NCBI RefSeq assembly: GCF_000400365.1
Contig: NZ_BAOG01000093.1
Span: 46,291 to 110,290, forward strand
DNA from: Vibrio jasicida CAIM 1864 = LMG 25398
GTDB taxonomy: Bacteria; Pseudomonadota; Gammaproteobacteria; Enterobacterales; Vibrionaceae
DNA: 64,000 bases
Reading direction: 5' to 3'
A model generated the notes under the pieces. It saw only the letters and a program-made list of their open reading frames with translations. It was not told the DNA's origin and ran no database searches. Both the position numbers and the translations under genes were made by a program. This document shows positions 26,380 through 34,485 of this stretch, in pieces. Each line of letters starts with the position of its first letter. Within the stretch, counting starts at the first letter, position 1.

Positions 26380-27276
26380 TTACTCCATCATTTTTTCAAT
26401 TGGTAGTACCAGAATTGAGCTCGCACCCAGTTCCTTTAGCTGTTCCATGGTTTCCCAGAACAGGTTTTCAGTACTTACCAAATGAACCGCAACTTTTTGC
26501 TTGTCAGCAGATAGAGGCAATACCGTTGGGTCTTCTGCACCCGGTAATAGAGACTTAATTTGCTCAAGCTTCTCAGCAGGCGCATGTAGCATGATGTATT
26601 TTGATTCTTTTGCTTGCTGCACGCCTTGCATACGAGTCAATAGCTTATCGATAAGCGCAACTTTATCGGCGTCAAACTCACCTTTGCGTTGAATTAACGT
26701 TGCCTTCGACTTAAAGATAACTTCGGCTTCTTTTAGACCATTGGCTTCTAGCGTAGCGCCAGTAGAAACCAAGTCAGCGATAGCATCTGCTAGACCAGCT
26801 CGAGGCGCAACTTCTACAGAGCCAGTCAGCATACAAGTTGAGAACGGTACACCCGCTTCATCCATGTAAGCTTTTAGCAGTTGCGGGTACGTGGTTGCGA
26901 TGCGTTTGCCTGCTAGATCTTGAGGACCGTTATATTCTTCGTCTTTGTCGATTGCGATAGACAAACGGCAGCCGCCAAAATCAAGACGACGAAGCTGAAC
27001 AAAATCGTAAGGTTCGCCCAAAGCTTTACGGTCTAAACGAACTTCTTCTAATTCATTCTCACCAATAAAACCTAGGTCAACAACACCATCCATAATTAAA
27101 CCTGGGATGTCATCATCGCGAACTAATAACAAATCAATGGGCATATTTTCAGAATGAACGACCAGACGCTCACCCATTACATTGAATTTCACACCACACT
27201 TTTTCAATAGAGCTTGGCTCTCTTTACTTAGGCGGCCTTTTTTCTGAATTGCGATTCTTAAGCGTTGTGTTTGCAT
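26380..27276 (-). CDS. hisG: ATP phosphoribosyltransferase, long form
   Basis: First committed enzyme of histidine synthesis, 298 residues. This is the long form, with a C-terminal ACT-like regulatory domain (about 225-298) that mediates feedback inhibition by histidine. The catalytic core shows LRIAIQKKGRLSKES, DLGFIGENEL and the PRPP-binding loop DAIADLVSTGATLEANGL. It is the first structural gene after the leader/attenuator. Confidence 0.97.
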   Translation of the reverse strand: MQTQRLRIAIQKKGRLSKESQALLKKCGVKFNVMGERLVVHSENMPIDLLLVRDDDIPGLIMDGVVDLGFIGENELEEVRLDRKALGEPYDFVQLRRLDFGGCRLSIAIDKDEEYNGPQDLAGKRIATTYPQLLKAYMDEAGVPFSTCMLTGSVEVAPRAGLADAIADLVSTGATLEANGLKEAEVIFKSKATLIQRKGEFDADKVALIDKLLTRMQGVQQAKESKYIMLHAPAEKLEQIKSLLPGAEDPTVLPLSADKQKVAVHLVSTENLFWETMEQLKELGASSILVLPIEKMME

Positions 27277-27331
27277 TGCTTTATCCCTGTGCCAGATTCG
27301 ATAATCTAAATATTTTATAAACCAGTAAAAC

Positions 27332-27369
27332 TAAAAAACCCTCGAGAGATTTTGGTCTCCCGAGGGTTT
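27332..27369 (-). terminator. his operon attenuator (terminator hairpin)
   Basis: Reading the minus strand, the arm AAACCCTCGGGAGA pairs with TCTCTCGAGGGTTT (one mismatch) across CCAAAA and runs into TTTTTT, 56 bp before hisG. Upstream GGGAGACAGG/CTCCCGG segments (27396-27421) can form the competing pairs. With the His leader peptide this forms a classical ribosome-stalling attenuator. Confidence 0.92.
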
Positions 27370-27443
27370 GAAATCTGTTTACACTTTGATTTTCACCTCC
27401 GGGAGTATCCTGTCTCCCGGGTATGCGCGCATCTCCCGAAAGA

Positions 27444-27491
27444 CTAAATTGGGTGATGATGGTGATGAATGTTCATTACAAAATTGCGCAT
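27444..27491 (-). CDS. hisL: his operon leader peptide
   Basis: Fifteen-codon ORF MRNFVMNIHHHHHPI with five consecutive His codons, about 170 bp before hisG and upstream of the attenuator. Stalling at His codons when charged tRNA-His is scarce would favour the anti-terminator. An internal ATG at 27476 could shorten it to ten residues; the longer form was chosen because its size and His position resemble the E. coli HisL leader (seven His). Neither start has a strong Shine-Dalgarno. Confidence 0.92.
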   Translation of the reverse strand: MRNFVMNIHHHHHPI

Positions 27492-27597
27492 ACTTATTTC
27501 AAGGCTCGTCTTAGTTGCTTTGTTAGTAACCACACTAACCAAGCTGATTCTTTTTTTCAACCCTTAATTTTAAAAAAAATCGAATTGTATAATACAA

Positions 27598-27627
27598 ATA
27601 AAAAAGGAGGCCGAAGCCCCCTTTTAT
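27598..27627 (-). terminator. Terminator of the NhaC-family gene
   Basis: Minus-strand hairpin GGGGGC-TTCG-GCCTCC followed by TTTTTT, 22 bp past the stop. Confidence 0.82.
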
Positions 27628-27648
27628 TTTATTTTAATTATCAAGCAA

Positions 27649-29259
27649 TTAAGCGTTCTGACATGATGCCATTTTTGACTTAGAAAGCCATGACAAAATT
27701 GCGCAAACGATAACAAAAGTAATCGACGCAGCAATGAAAGAGAATACGATAGACGCAGTCATACCAAGAGCGATAAAGCCCACGCATGAAACAAGCGCGA
27801 CTGATAATGCATAAGGCAACTGAGTCGATACGTGATCAATGTGATTACAACGGGCACCTGTCGACGACAGAATGGTCGTATCAGAGATTGGTGAACAGTG
27901 GTCACCGAATACCGCACCTGCCAGTACTGCACTCAACATTGGCAGCATAAGCGCTACGTCTGTTGCACCTGCCATGTCGCCCGCGATAGGGAGCATGATA
28001 CCAAACGTGCCCCACGACGTACCTGTCGAAAACGCCATTAGGCCAGATAGCAAGAATAGGATGACTGGTAGCCAATGCGGATTAATATTGCCCTGAGCCA
28101 TAGTCGATAGGTAAGAACCTGTCTTCATGTCACCGATAACAGAGCCGATAGTCCAAGCAAACACAAGGATAAGGATCGCACCAAACATTGACTTCGCACC
28201 AATCCAAAGTGTGCGGCCAATTTCCGCCATTGGGATGCCTTGCTTAAGTACAGTAAATAGTGCAACCGCAAGGCCCAGCAAGCTACCGTAAACTAAAGAA
28301 GTACCTACATCAGTGTTCTCGAACGCACCAAGGAGCGCAAACTCTTTACCGTCAGCGGCTAGGGCCTGCCCACCGGTGTAAAGCATAGAAGCGATCGTAG
28401 CAATGATAAGCGTAACGATAGGGAGAACTAGGTCAGAAACTTTACCCTTCTCGCTTTCACGAATATCTAGCTCTTCGTTTAGTTCATGTGCTTCTTGCGT
28501 GTCGTTTTCTTTGTCTTTTTCAAAACCACGGCCCTGAGAGGCTGCAATTTCGTGCTCACGCATTTTACCGATATCAAGACCGAACCACGCTACTGCAAAT
28601 ACCATAAGTAGAGCAAATACAGCATAGAAGTTCATTGGAATAAGACGAACATACGCACCGAGTGCTGAGTATTCAGTGATTCCGTGTGACACCAAGATAC
28701 CGCCGATGATCGTAATGATGTAAGCACCCCAGCTTGAAGCAGGCATAATCACACACATAGGAGCTGCGGTGGAGTCTAGAATGTACGCCAGTTTAGCGCG
28801 AGACACATAGAAACGGTCTGTTACTGGACGAGAAATCGCACCAACAGCAAGACTGTTAAAGTAATCGTCGACAAAAATGAACACGCCTAGGAAGGCAGCA
28901 AGAAGTTTAGAGCCACGTTTACTTTTAACTCGTGTTTGCGCCCATTCAGCGAAAGCGCGAGTACCACCAGATAGCGTCAATAGCGCCGTTGTCATACCTA
29001 AAAGAATTAGGAAACCGACAATACTCATGTTCCAAGTGTTAAGACCGCCGTCTTCAATAAAGACAGAAGAAACTTGAGAACTCACATAACCTATCGTGTT
29101 ACCGATAGACCAATCATTAAGCAGAATCGCACCAAGTACGATACCTACACCAAGAGAAACTAATACGCGTCGAGTTAAAATCGCCAGTGTCAAAGCGACA
29201 ATCGGCGGTAGTAACGAAACAGGAGAATGTGCAAAATCTATTAAATTCATGATCTTCAA
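27649..29259 (-). CDS. NhaC-family transporter under lysine riboswitch (probable lysine transporter, LysW type)
   Basis: Polytopic inner-membrane protein of 536 residues, Na+/H+ antiporter NhaC superfamily, with roughly eleven hydrophobic segments and an acidic cytoplasmic loop (about 235-275, rich in Glu/Asp/Lys). Conserved text includes FVDDYFNSLAVGAISRPVTDRF near 130, TAAPMCVIMPASSWGAY near 165 and GDHCSPISDTTILSSTGA near 455. The lysine riboswitch 107 bp upstream places it in the lysine regulon. In comparative-genomic work such riboswitch-linked NhaC proteins were proposed as lysine transporters (LysW). Lysine transport is therefore more likely than pure Na+/H+ exchange, though unproven here. 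Confidence 0.88.
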   Translation of the reverse strand: MKIMNLIDFAHSPVSLLPPIVALTLAILTRRVLVSLGVGIVLGAILLNDWSIGNTIGYVSSQVSSVFIEDGGLNTWNMSIVGFLILLGMTTALLTLSGGTRAFAEWAQTRVKSKRGSKLLAAFLGVFIFVDDYFNSLAVGAISRPVTDRFYVSRAKLAYILDSTAAPMCVIMPASSWGAYIITIIGGILVSHGITEYSALGAYVRLIPMNFYAVFALLMVFAVAWFGLDIGKMREHEIAASQGRGFEKDKENDTQEAHELNEELDIRESEKGKVSDLVLPIVTLIIATIASMLYTGGQALAADGKEFALLGAFENTDVGTSLVYGSLLGLAVALFTVLKQGIPMAEIGRTLWIGAKSMFGAILILVFAWTIGSVIGDMKTGSYLSTMAQGNINPHWLPVILFLLSGLMAFSTGTSWGTFGIMLPIAGDMAGATDVALMLPMLSAVLAGAVFGDHCSPISDTTILSSTGARCNHIDHVSTQLPYALSVALVSCVGFIALGMTASIVFSFIAASITFVIVCAILSWLSKSKMASCQNA

Positions 29260-29365
29260 AAACCAAAGTTTGGCTAGAGATCTACTGCAGACAAGTCACG
29301 TAGCATACGGTACGTGCTCATGTTGAACTTAGCGACAGGGAAGCGAACACTCCACCCAACCCTAC

Positions 29366-29537
29366 AGTAGCGCTCCATAGTTTAATGTAAATATACTATG
29401 GCAGTGTTGTTCCTTTCAGAGACAACCCCAGCAAGTGGTTTTGATAGGCCACTTACTTCGGCAATCTTCGCCTTCCACTATTATTCATTGGCATCACCCC
29501 AATAATAGCTACTCTTCGAGACTGCACCTCTACGGCA
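29366..29537 (-). promoter_or_regulatory. Lysine riboswitch (L box)
   Basis: On the minus strand the conserved lysine aptamer pieces occur in order: GTAGAGGTGCAG (P1 start and loop E), AGAGTAG, GGAAGGCGAAGATTGCCGAAG-type core, GCTGGGGTTGTC, CACTGCCA and the closing GGAGCGCTAC. This is a full five-helix aptamer of about 170 nt just before the NhaC-family gene. The 3' P1 strand CTACTGTAG (29370-29362) can instead pair with CTGCAGTAG (29290-29282) near the start codon, so an on/off switch by alternative pairing is likely. Lysine should repress. Confidence 0.93.
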
Positions 29538-30139
29538 ACAACAAATAATTAACCATTAATTGTACAAATTAACAACAAATTATCTGCAATATTGCATCAG
29601 GTGACAGCCATTGTACTCATGAAGACCTCCAATGCAACACATCAAACTAAATTAAATGAATAAATAATCGCAATTTTGATTTATAAATAGAATGTGAGCC
29701 ACCTATAGATTGAGCAACTGCAATCACGACAATGCTGTCTTTTATGAAACTTTATTACTACCATCAATTCTTCATGTTTTGTGTTCTAACAATAAATGAA
29801 AGAAATATGACATTCGGTTTTCCCTCTTTTCCTACTTTTCTGTCAGATTGAGAGAAATAGAATTCAACATATAAATAAAGAAACCACTAATCGAGAAAAA
29901 CGCAGTATCTATAATGAAAAAACTGAGGTTAAACTCAATTAAGAATTCATATCTGTAAATTAATATTGCTTTATTACGAAAAAACCCAAGAAATTTAATC
30001 TAAATCATGAATTAGCATTTGCACATATGAGAAAGATAAAGTTAAATATAAGGACTCTATGTTTTATTTCTCGTTTAGCATTTAATTAATCGTATCGATA
30101 ACTAGTGTTGAACCTTTTAACCTATTAATAGGAATCGTT
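29538..30139. other. 602-bp AT-rich intergenic region upstream of hns
   Basis: Very AT-rich DNA between the riboswitch and hns. It must contain the riboswitch promoter (leftward) and the hns promoter, and its composition is that of H-NS autoregulatory targets. I see no ORF, terminator or sRNA signature in it. Confidence 0.5.
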
Positions 30140-30547
30140 ATGTCAGAGCTGACTAAAACACTTCTAAATATCCGTAGCCTTCGTGCATTCTCTCGTGAGC
30201 TGACTCTAGAACAATTGGAAGAAGCTCTAGATAAATTAACTATCGTTGTTGAAGAGCGTAAAGAAGCTGAAGAAGCTGACCGCGCAGCACTTGCTGAGCA
30301 AGAAGCAAAACTTGCAGCTATCGCTGAGCAAATCGCTCAAGACGGTATCGACGTTGAAGCACTAATCAGTGCACTATCTGGCGAAACGAAGACTAAAGCG
30401 AAAGCTAAACGCGCTCCTCGTCCAGCTAAGTACAAGTACACTGACACTAACGGCGAAGAAAAAACTTGGACGGGTCAAGGTCGTACACCTTCATCAATCC
30501 AAGAGCAACTTGATGCAGGTAAATCTCTAGACGATTTCCTAATCTAA
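30140..30547 (+). CDS. hns: Nucleoid-associated protein H-NS (VicH type)
   Basis: Histone-like silencer of AT-rich DNA, 135 residues. N-terminal oligomerisation coiled coil (about 1-65: LLNIRSLRAFSRELTLEQLEEAL, then Glu/Ala-rich repeats), a Lys-rich linker (KTKAKAKRAPRP, near 83-95) and a C-terminal DNA-binding domain with the AT-hook-like loop TWTGQGRTPSSI. Strong ribosome site TAGGAATC. The gene sits alone with its own terminator behind an AT-rich promoter region, consistent with autoregulation. Confidence 0.95.
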   Translation: MSELTKTLLNIRSLRAFSRELTLEQLEEALDKLTIVVEERKEAEEADRAALAEQEAKLAAIAEQIAQDGIDVEALISALSGETKTKAKAKRAPRPAKYKYTDTNGEEKTWTGQGRTPSSIQEQLDAGKSLDDFLI

Positions 30548-30565
30548 TAAAAGATTTATGAAATT

Positions 30566-30595
30566 AAAAAAGGTTCCCAAATGGGAACCTTTTTA
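30566..30595 (+). terminator. Terminator of hns
   Basis: Stem AGGTTCCCA / TGGGAACCT, 2-base loop, TTTTTA tail, 23 bp past the stop. Confidence 0.9.
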
Positions 30596-30614
30596 TTTAT
30601 CTGTAAATAGATAC

Positions 30615-30645
30615 AAAAATGGCGCATTTGGAATGCGCCATTTTT
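30615..30645. terminator. Bidirectional terminator, hns / gsk
   Basis: Perfect 14-bp stem AAAAATGGCGCATT / AATGCGCCATTTTT with a 3-base loop, between convergent hns and gsk. Confidence 0.9.
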
Positions 30646-30680
30646 CGTATGCTAGGAATTACCTAATTCAACGTGATTAA

Positions 30681-31985
30681 TTAACGTTCCCAGTATGCTT
30701 CTTCCAAACTATCTTCACGCTCCGGCAGGCCGCGAGAAAGACGTGGAGAGTGTTGAACTAACACTTCATAACTTGCACGGTTTGCGTATTTACAAACTTG
30801 AGAGAATGAAGAGTAAGTTAAATACTCATTGCTGTGCTTGCTTGAGTTAGGCACATTTTCTTTGTGGTATTTATTTGCCGCCATATCGTGAAGAACTGCA
30901 GACAATGCTGCATCACCTGCGCCATTGGTGTTCTTAATTTTTTCTGGGCCACCCATGTATGGAGAGATATGTGAATATACTTTAATTGCATTCTCGCACG
31001 TATCTTTCTTCGCTGGGCGACTAAATTCGAAACGGTTAAATTCAGCAATAGAACCAGGAAGTAATGGCAAAGAAGTTTCACGTTTCGCGCTATCTTCAGT
31101 GTAACCAGCCATAAATAGGCCAACAGGGCCAGAAGTACAAAGCACTAGATCAGCCCAATCTAACGTTTTATCCGATGCTGCTAGAGGATCAGATTCGCCC
31201 GTTAATGCTTCCGCTTCATCTTCATTCATTGCAACAACAGAAACGTTATCGCGAATAAACTCTTGCCAGAATGTAGGGTCATCTTGAATAACGAATTTGG
31301 TACCTAGCGTTAATACAACAGGTACATCGTGTTTCTTCGCGTATTCAATCGCACGCATCGTTGCTTCCGGCATTGGGTCGCCTTCTTTACAACGAACAAG
31401 GTATGCAGTCAGTACTAAAGCCGACGCACTCTTGAAAATCTTTTCAGGGATATTGTCTGGGTGAAGTTGGTTCATTTGACCTTCGCTGATAGCGAAAGTA
31501 CGTTCACCGTCTTCAGTAATAAGAGCAAAACAACGACCAATTGCACCCTCAACACCTTGTAGGTAGTTCAGATCCATGCGGCTTGATGTGTTACATAAGT
31601 AACGGTAACCGTAGCTGCCGATTTTGATATCTTGGCTCATTACACCCAGAAGCGTTGAGCGGTCATCTGCCAACACAGAATAATTGTGTAGCGTATTACC
31701 AATCGTGCCACCTGCATACTCATTGGTAATTAGGCATTCTTCTTTTAATTGTTGATAAAGCGCTTCTGCTGTTGCGTCATCAATTACCAACGAGTGTCCT
31801 TTACTCAAACCGTACTTTTCAATCACATCCGTTGTAACTTTCGCCTCAATATCAACCAGAGTCTGATCAATACCAATGATGTGAGTGCGCGTCATCTTTT
31901 TGCTTTCTTGTGCTTGGCTCACCAATGGGTCACGAGCATGAACAGGAAAATAGTGCTTCGATTTGCGTTGTCCAGGAAATTTCAT
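30681..31985 (-). CDS. gsk: Inosine/guanosine kinase
   Basis: Ribokinase/PfkB-family purine salvage enzyme, 434 residues, phosphorylating inosine and guanosine to IMP and GMP. PfkB features: the N-terminal substrate lid with EYAGGTIGNTLHNYSVL near 88-104, AMNEDEAEALTG near 250, and the C-terminal anion hole NTNGAGDAALSAVLHD with catalytic Asp (about 362). It carries a PurR box 80 bp upstream. It is a monocistronic leftward unit ended by the shared terminator at 30615. Confidence 0.93.
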   Translation of the reverse strand: MKFPGQRKSKHYFPVHARDPLVSQAQESKKMTRTHIIGIDQTLVDIEAKVTTDVIEKYGLSKGHSLVIDDATAEALYQQLKEECLITNEYAGGTIGNTLHNYSVLADDRSTLLGVMSQDIKIGSYGYRYLCNTSSRMDLNYLQGVEGAIGRCFALITEDGERTFAISEGQMNQLHPDNIPEKIFKSASALVLTAYLVRCKEGDPMPEATMRAIEYAKKHDVPVVLTLGTKFVIQDDPTFWQEFIRDNVSVVAMNEDEAEALTGESDPLAASDKTLDWADLVLCTSGPVGLFMAGYTEDSAKRETSLPLLPGSIAEFNRFEFSRPAKKDTCENAIKVYSHISPYMGGPEKIKNTNGAGDAALSAVLHDMAANKYHKENVPNSSKHSNEYLTYSSFSQVCKYANRASYEVLVQHSPRLSRGLPEREDSLEEAYWER

Positions 31986-32064
31986 ATTGTTAGTCTGAGT
32001 AAGGGATGAAAAGGAGAACGGATTCTATACCGCTGACAATAAAGCAGCAATAAAAGCGATTATA

Positions 32065-32076
32065 GCAAACGTTTGC
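32065..32076. promoter_or_regulatory. PurR box upstream of gsk
   Basis: GCAAACGTTTGC, the core 12 bases of the PurR consensus ACGCAAACGTTTGCGT as a perfect palindrome, 80 bp upstream of gsk. Repression by PurR-hypoxanthine/guanine is expected. Confidence 0.82.
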
Positions 32077-32101
32077 ACCCTGCTTTTTATTTTCTAATGC
32101 T

Positions 32102-32371
32102 CTATTCGCCTTCCATGAAACCCAAATCAGGCAGCTGTTCGAGGTGTTCGGTATAGCGCTTTAGATTGAATTCACCTTCATTTTTCATCACATCGAAAAT
32201 CTCGATAGACATAGCACACGCCATCATCGCAACCGCATCTTCACGTGGTGTGCCAGTCATCATCAAACGCATTAACGTCTCTTTGACTTTAATAGGGTTA
32301 CCATCTTCAAGTTGATTCTCTACAATTTCAATCAACTCAGCTTCTTGCATAAATTGGTTTTCTTCAGTCAT
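32102..32371 (-). CDS. Conserved hypothetical 89-residue acidic protein
   Basis: Not recognised. The small soluble protein is acidic and mostly helical, starting MTEENQFMQEAELIEIVENQ and ending HLEQLPDLGFMEGE, with a Met-rich middle (RLMMTGTPREDAVAMMACAM). There are no metal-binding Cys pairs or signal peptide. GAGGAAAAATCAA upstream gives a plausible ribosome site. It is divergent from mnmA and upstream of gsk on the same strand, separated by the PurR box region, so probably a separate unit. Confidence 0.75.
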   Translation of the reverse strand: MTEENQFMQEAELIEIVENQLEDGNPIKVKETLMRLMMTGTPREDAVAMMACAMSIEIFDVMKNEGEFNLKRYTEHLEQLPDLGFMEGE

Positions 32372-32561
32372 TTGATTTTTCCTCTTGGATTTTTGCCAAC
32401 TATGCCATATATAACCCTTCTATACTTATCGAATTTAACGCTCACGTTCGTATTTGGATAAATTTAAGCCAAAATCGAAGTGTGATTTCGATCTCGGATC
32501 TGTCACCGGTCTGTGGATTCTGTTAGAATCTGCGTCCCGTTTATTTAAGTGGTGTTTAGTA

Positions 32562-33704
32562 ATGTCTGATAACAGCCAAAAGAAAGTCATCGTCGGTATG
32601 TCCGGCGGCGTTGATTCATCTGTTTCTGCGTATCTTCTAAAGCAACAAGGCTACCAAGTAGAAGGCCTGTTCATGAAGAACTGGGAAGAAGATGACAACG
32701 AAGAATATTGTACAGCAGCAGAAGACCTTGCTGATGCTCAAGCAGTATGTGACAAGCTGGGCATTCACCTACACACCATCAACTTTGCTGCTGAGTACTG
32801 GGATAACGTATTTGAGTACTTCCTTGCAGAATACAAAGCTGGTCGTACACCAAATCCAGACATTCTTTGTAACAAAGAAATCAAGTTCAAAGCATTCCTA
32901 GAGTTCGCTGATGAAGTGCTTGATGCAGACTACATTGCAATGGGTCACTACGTACGTCGTTCATTCCCAGAGAACGCTTTATCTGGTGAAGAACAGGAAA
33001 AACCACAGATGCTACGTGGTCTCGATGGCAACAAAGATCAAAGCTACTTCCTGTACACATTAAGCAACGAGCAAATTGCACGTAGCCTATTCCCTGTTGG
33101 TGACCTAGAGAAGCCAGAAGTTCGCCGCATTGCGGAAGAGCAAGATCTAATCACCGCGAAGAAGAAAGACTCGACGGGTATTTGTTTCATCGGTGAGCGC
33201 AAGTTCACTGAGTTCCTCGGTAAATACCTACCTGCGCAACCTGGCAACATTGAAACACCAGAAGGCGAAGTGATTGGTCAACACCAAGGCCTGATGTACC
33301 ACACGCTTGGTCAGCGTAAAGGTCTTCACATCGGTGGACGTAAAGGCGGCGGCGGTAACGAAGACCCATGGTTCGTTGGCGAGAAAGATCTAAAGCGTAA
33401 TGTTTTGATTGCGGTACAAGGTAAAGACCACCCGATGCTAAAATCAGAAGGTCTACTTGCATCACAACTTCACTGGGTAGATCGTGAGCCAATTCGCGAT
33501 GTTATGAAGTGCACAGTGAAAACACGTTACCGTCAGGAAGATATTCCTTGTACAATCATCCCTATCGATGATGAGAACATTAAGGTGATCTTTGACGAAC
33601 CACAAATTGCCGTGACGCCAGGTCAATCGGCCGTGTTCTACAAAGATGACGTGTGCCTAGGTGGCGGCATCATCGAGCAACGCATTAAATATTCTCAAGC
33701 TTAG
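32562..33704 (+). CDS. mnmA: tRNA-specific 2-thiouridylase MnmA
   Basis: ATP-dependent enzyme, 380 residues, thiolating wobble U34 of tRNA-Lys, -Glu and -Gln. PP-loop VGMSGGVDSSVSAYLL near 10-25, the first catalytic Cys in NPDILCNKEIKF near 100 and the second in DSTGICFIGERKF near 200. The ATG at 32562 (MSDNSQKKVIVGM) fits the family; the open frame extends 36 codons further upstream but that text is not conserved. hflD follows 10 bp downstream. Confidence 0.95.
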   Translation: MSDNSQKKVIVGMSGGVDSSVSAYLLKQQGYQVEGLFMKNWEEDDNEEYCTAAEDLADAQAVCDKLGIHLHTINFAAEYWDNVFEYFLAEYKAGRTPNPDILCNKEIKFKAFLEFADEVLDADYIAMGHYVRRSFPENALSGEEQEKPQMLRGLDGNKDQSYFLYTLSNEQIARSLFPVGDLEKPEVRRIAEEQDLITAKKKDSTGICFIGERKFTEFLGKYLPAQPGNIETPEGEVIGQHQGLMYHTLGQRKGLHIGGRKGGGGNEDPWFVGEKDLKRNVLIAVQGKDHPMLKSEGLLASQLHWVDREPIRDVMKCTVKTRYRQEDIPCTIIPIDDENIKVIFDEPQIAVTPGQSAVFYKDDVCLGGGIIEQRIKYSQA

Positions 33705-33714
33705 GAGTCGTTAC

Positions 33715-34332
33715 GTGGCGAATACACTTTATGACCGTACTATCGCTTTCGCAGGCATTTGCCAAGCTGTTGCATTGGTTCAACAGGCAGCGAAAGACGG
33801 ACATTGTGATCAAGATGCCTTTGAAACGTCAATTAACGCCATTATCAATACAAACCCAGCGAACACTATTGGTGTCTTTGGTCGTGAATCCGACTTAAAG
33901 CTGGGTCTTGAGTGCTTAGTGAAAGGGATTGATAGCACCCCGTCAGGGAGTGAAGTTACTCGCTACATCATTAGCCTAATGGCATTAGAGCGCAAGCTAA
34001 CAGGCCGCAACGATGCAATGTCACAACTTGGTGACCGTATCCAAATGGCTCAGCGTCAAACGGAACATTTTGAATTGCTGGACGATCAAATGATCAGCAA
34101 CCTAGCAAGCATTTACTTGGATGTTGTTAGCCCTATCGGCCCTCGCATTCAAGTTACCGGTACCCCATCCGTGCTGCAACAAACCTCTAACCAACACAAA
34201 GTTCGCGCGTTGTTGTTATCAGGTATCCGTAGTGCAGTACTCTGGCGCCAAGTTGGCGGTAAACGTCGCCACTTAATCTTTGGACGCAAAAAGATGGTCG
34301 AGCAAGCACAAATTCTTCTTGCTCGTATGTAA
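33715..34332 (+). CDS. hflD: High frequency lysogenization protein HflD homologue
   Basis: Peripheral membrane protein of 205 residues (HflD/YcfC family). In E. coli it sits between mnmA and purB just as here and affects lambda CII stability; its host role is unclear. All-helical, beginning MANTLYDRTIAFAGICQAVA. Initiation is at GTG 33715 behind TTAGGAGTCG, chosen over an upstream frame that overlaps mnmA. A hairpin plus T run follows at 34350. Confidence 0.92.
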   Translation: MANTLYDRTIAFAGICQAVALVQQAAKDGHCDQDAFETSINAIINTNPANTIGVFGRESDLKLGLECLVKGIDSTPSGSEVTRYIISLMALERKLTGRNDAMSQLGDRIQMAQRQTEHFELLDDQMISNLASIYLDVVSPIGPRIQVTGTPSVLQQTSNQHKVRALLLSGIRSAVLWRQVGGKRRHLIFGRKKMVEQAQILLARM

Positions 34333-34349
34333 TAAGGTAATAAATAAGC

Positions 34350-34379
34350 AGCTCGCGTTTATCGCGAGCTCATTTTTTT
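34350..34379 (+). terminator. Terminator after hflD
   Basis: Stem AGCTCGCG / CGCGAGCT followed by CATTTTTTT, 17 bp past the hflD stop; purB then has its own promoter with a PurR box. Confidence 0.82.
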
Positions 34380-34396
34380 CTACCAAAACAAATCCC

Positions 34397-34412
34397 GCGC
34401 AAACGTTTGCGC
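34397..34412. promoter_or_regulatory. PurR box upstream of purB
   Basis: Perfect 16-bp palindrome GCGCAAACGTTTGCGC, 15 of 16 bases as in the PurR consensus, 74 bp before the purB ATG. It lies right after the hflD terminator, so it marks an independent purB promoter. Confidence 0.92.
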
Positions 34413-34485
34413 AATATTCGTGACAATTGCCACAGTTATTGGTATAAAGCTCACGAAATTTAGAAACCCAATTCAGGAGAACATC

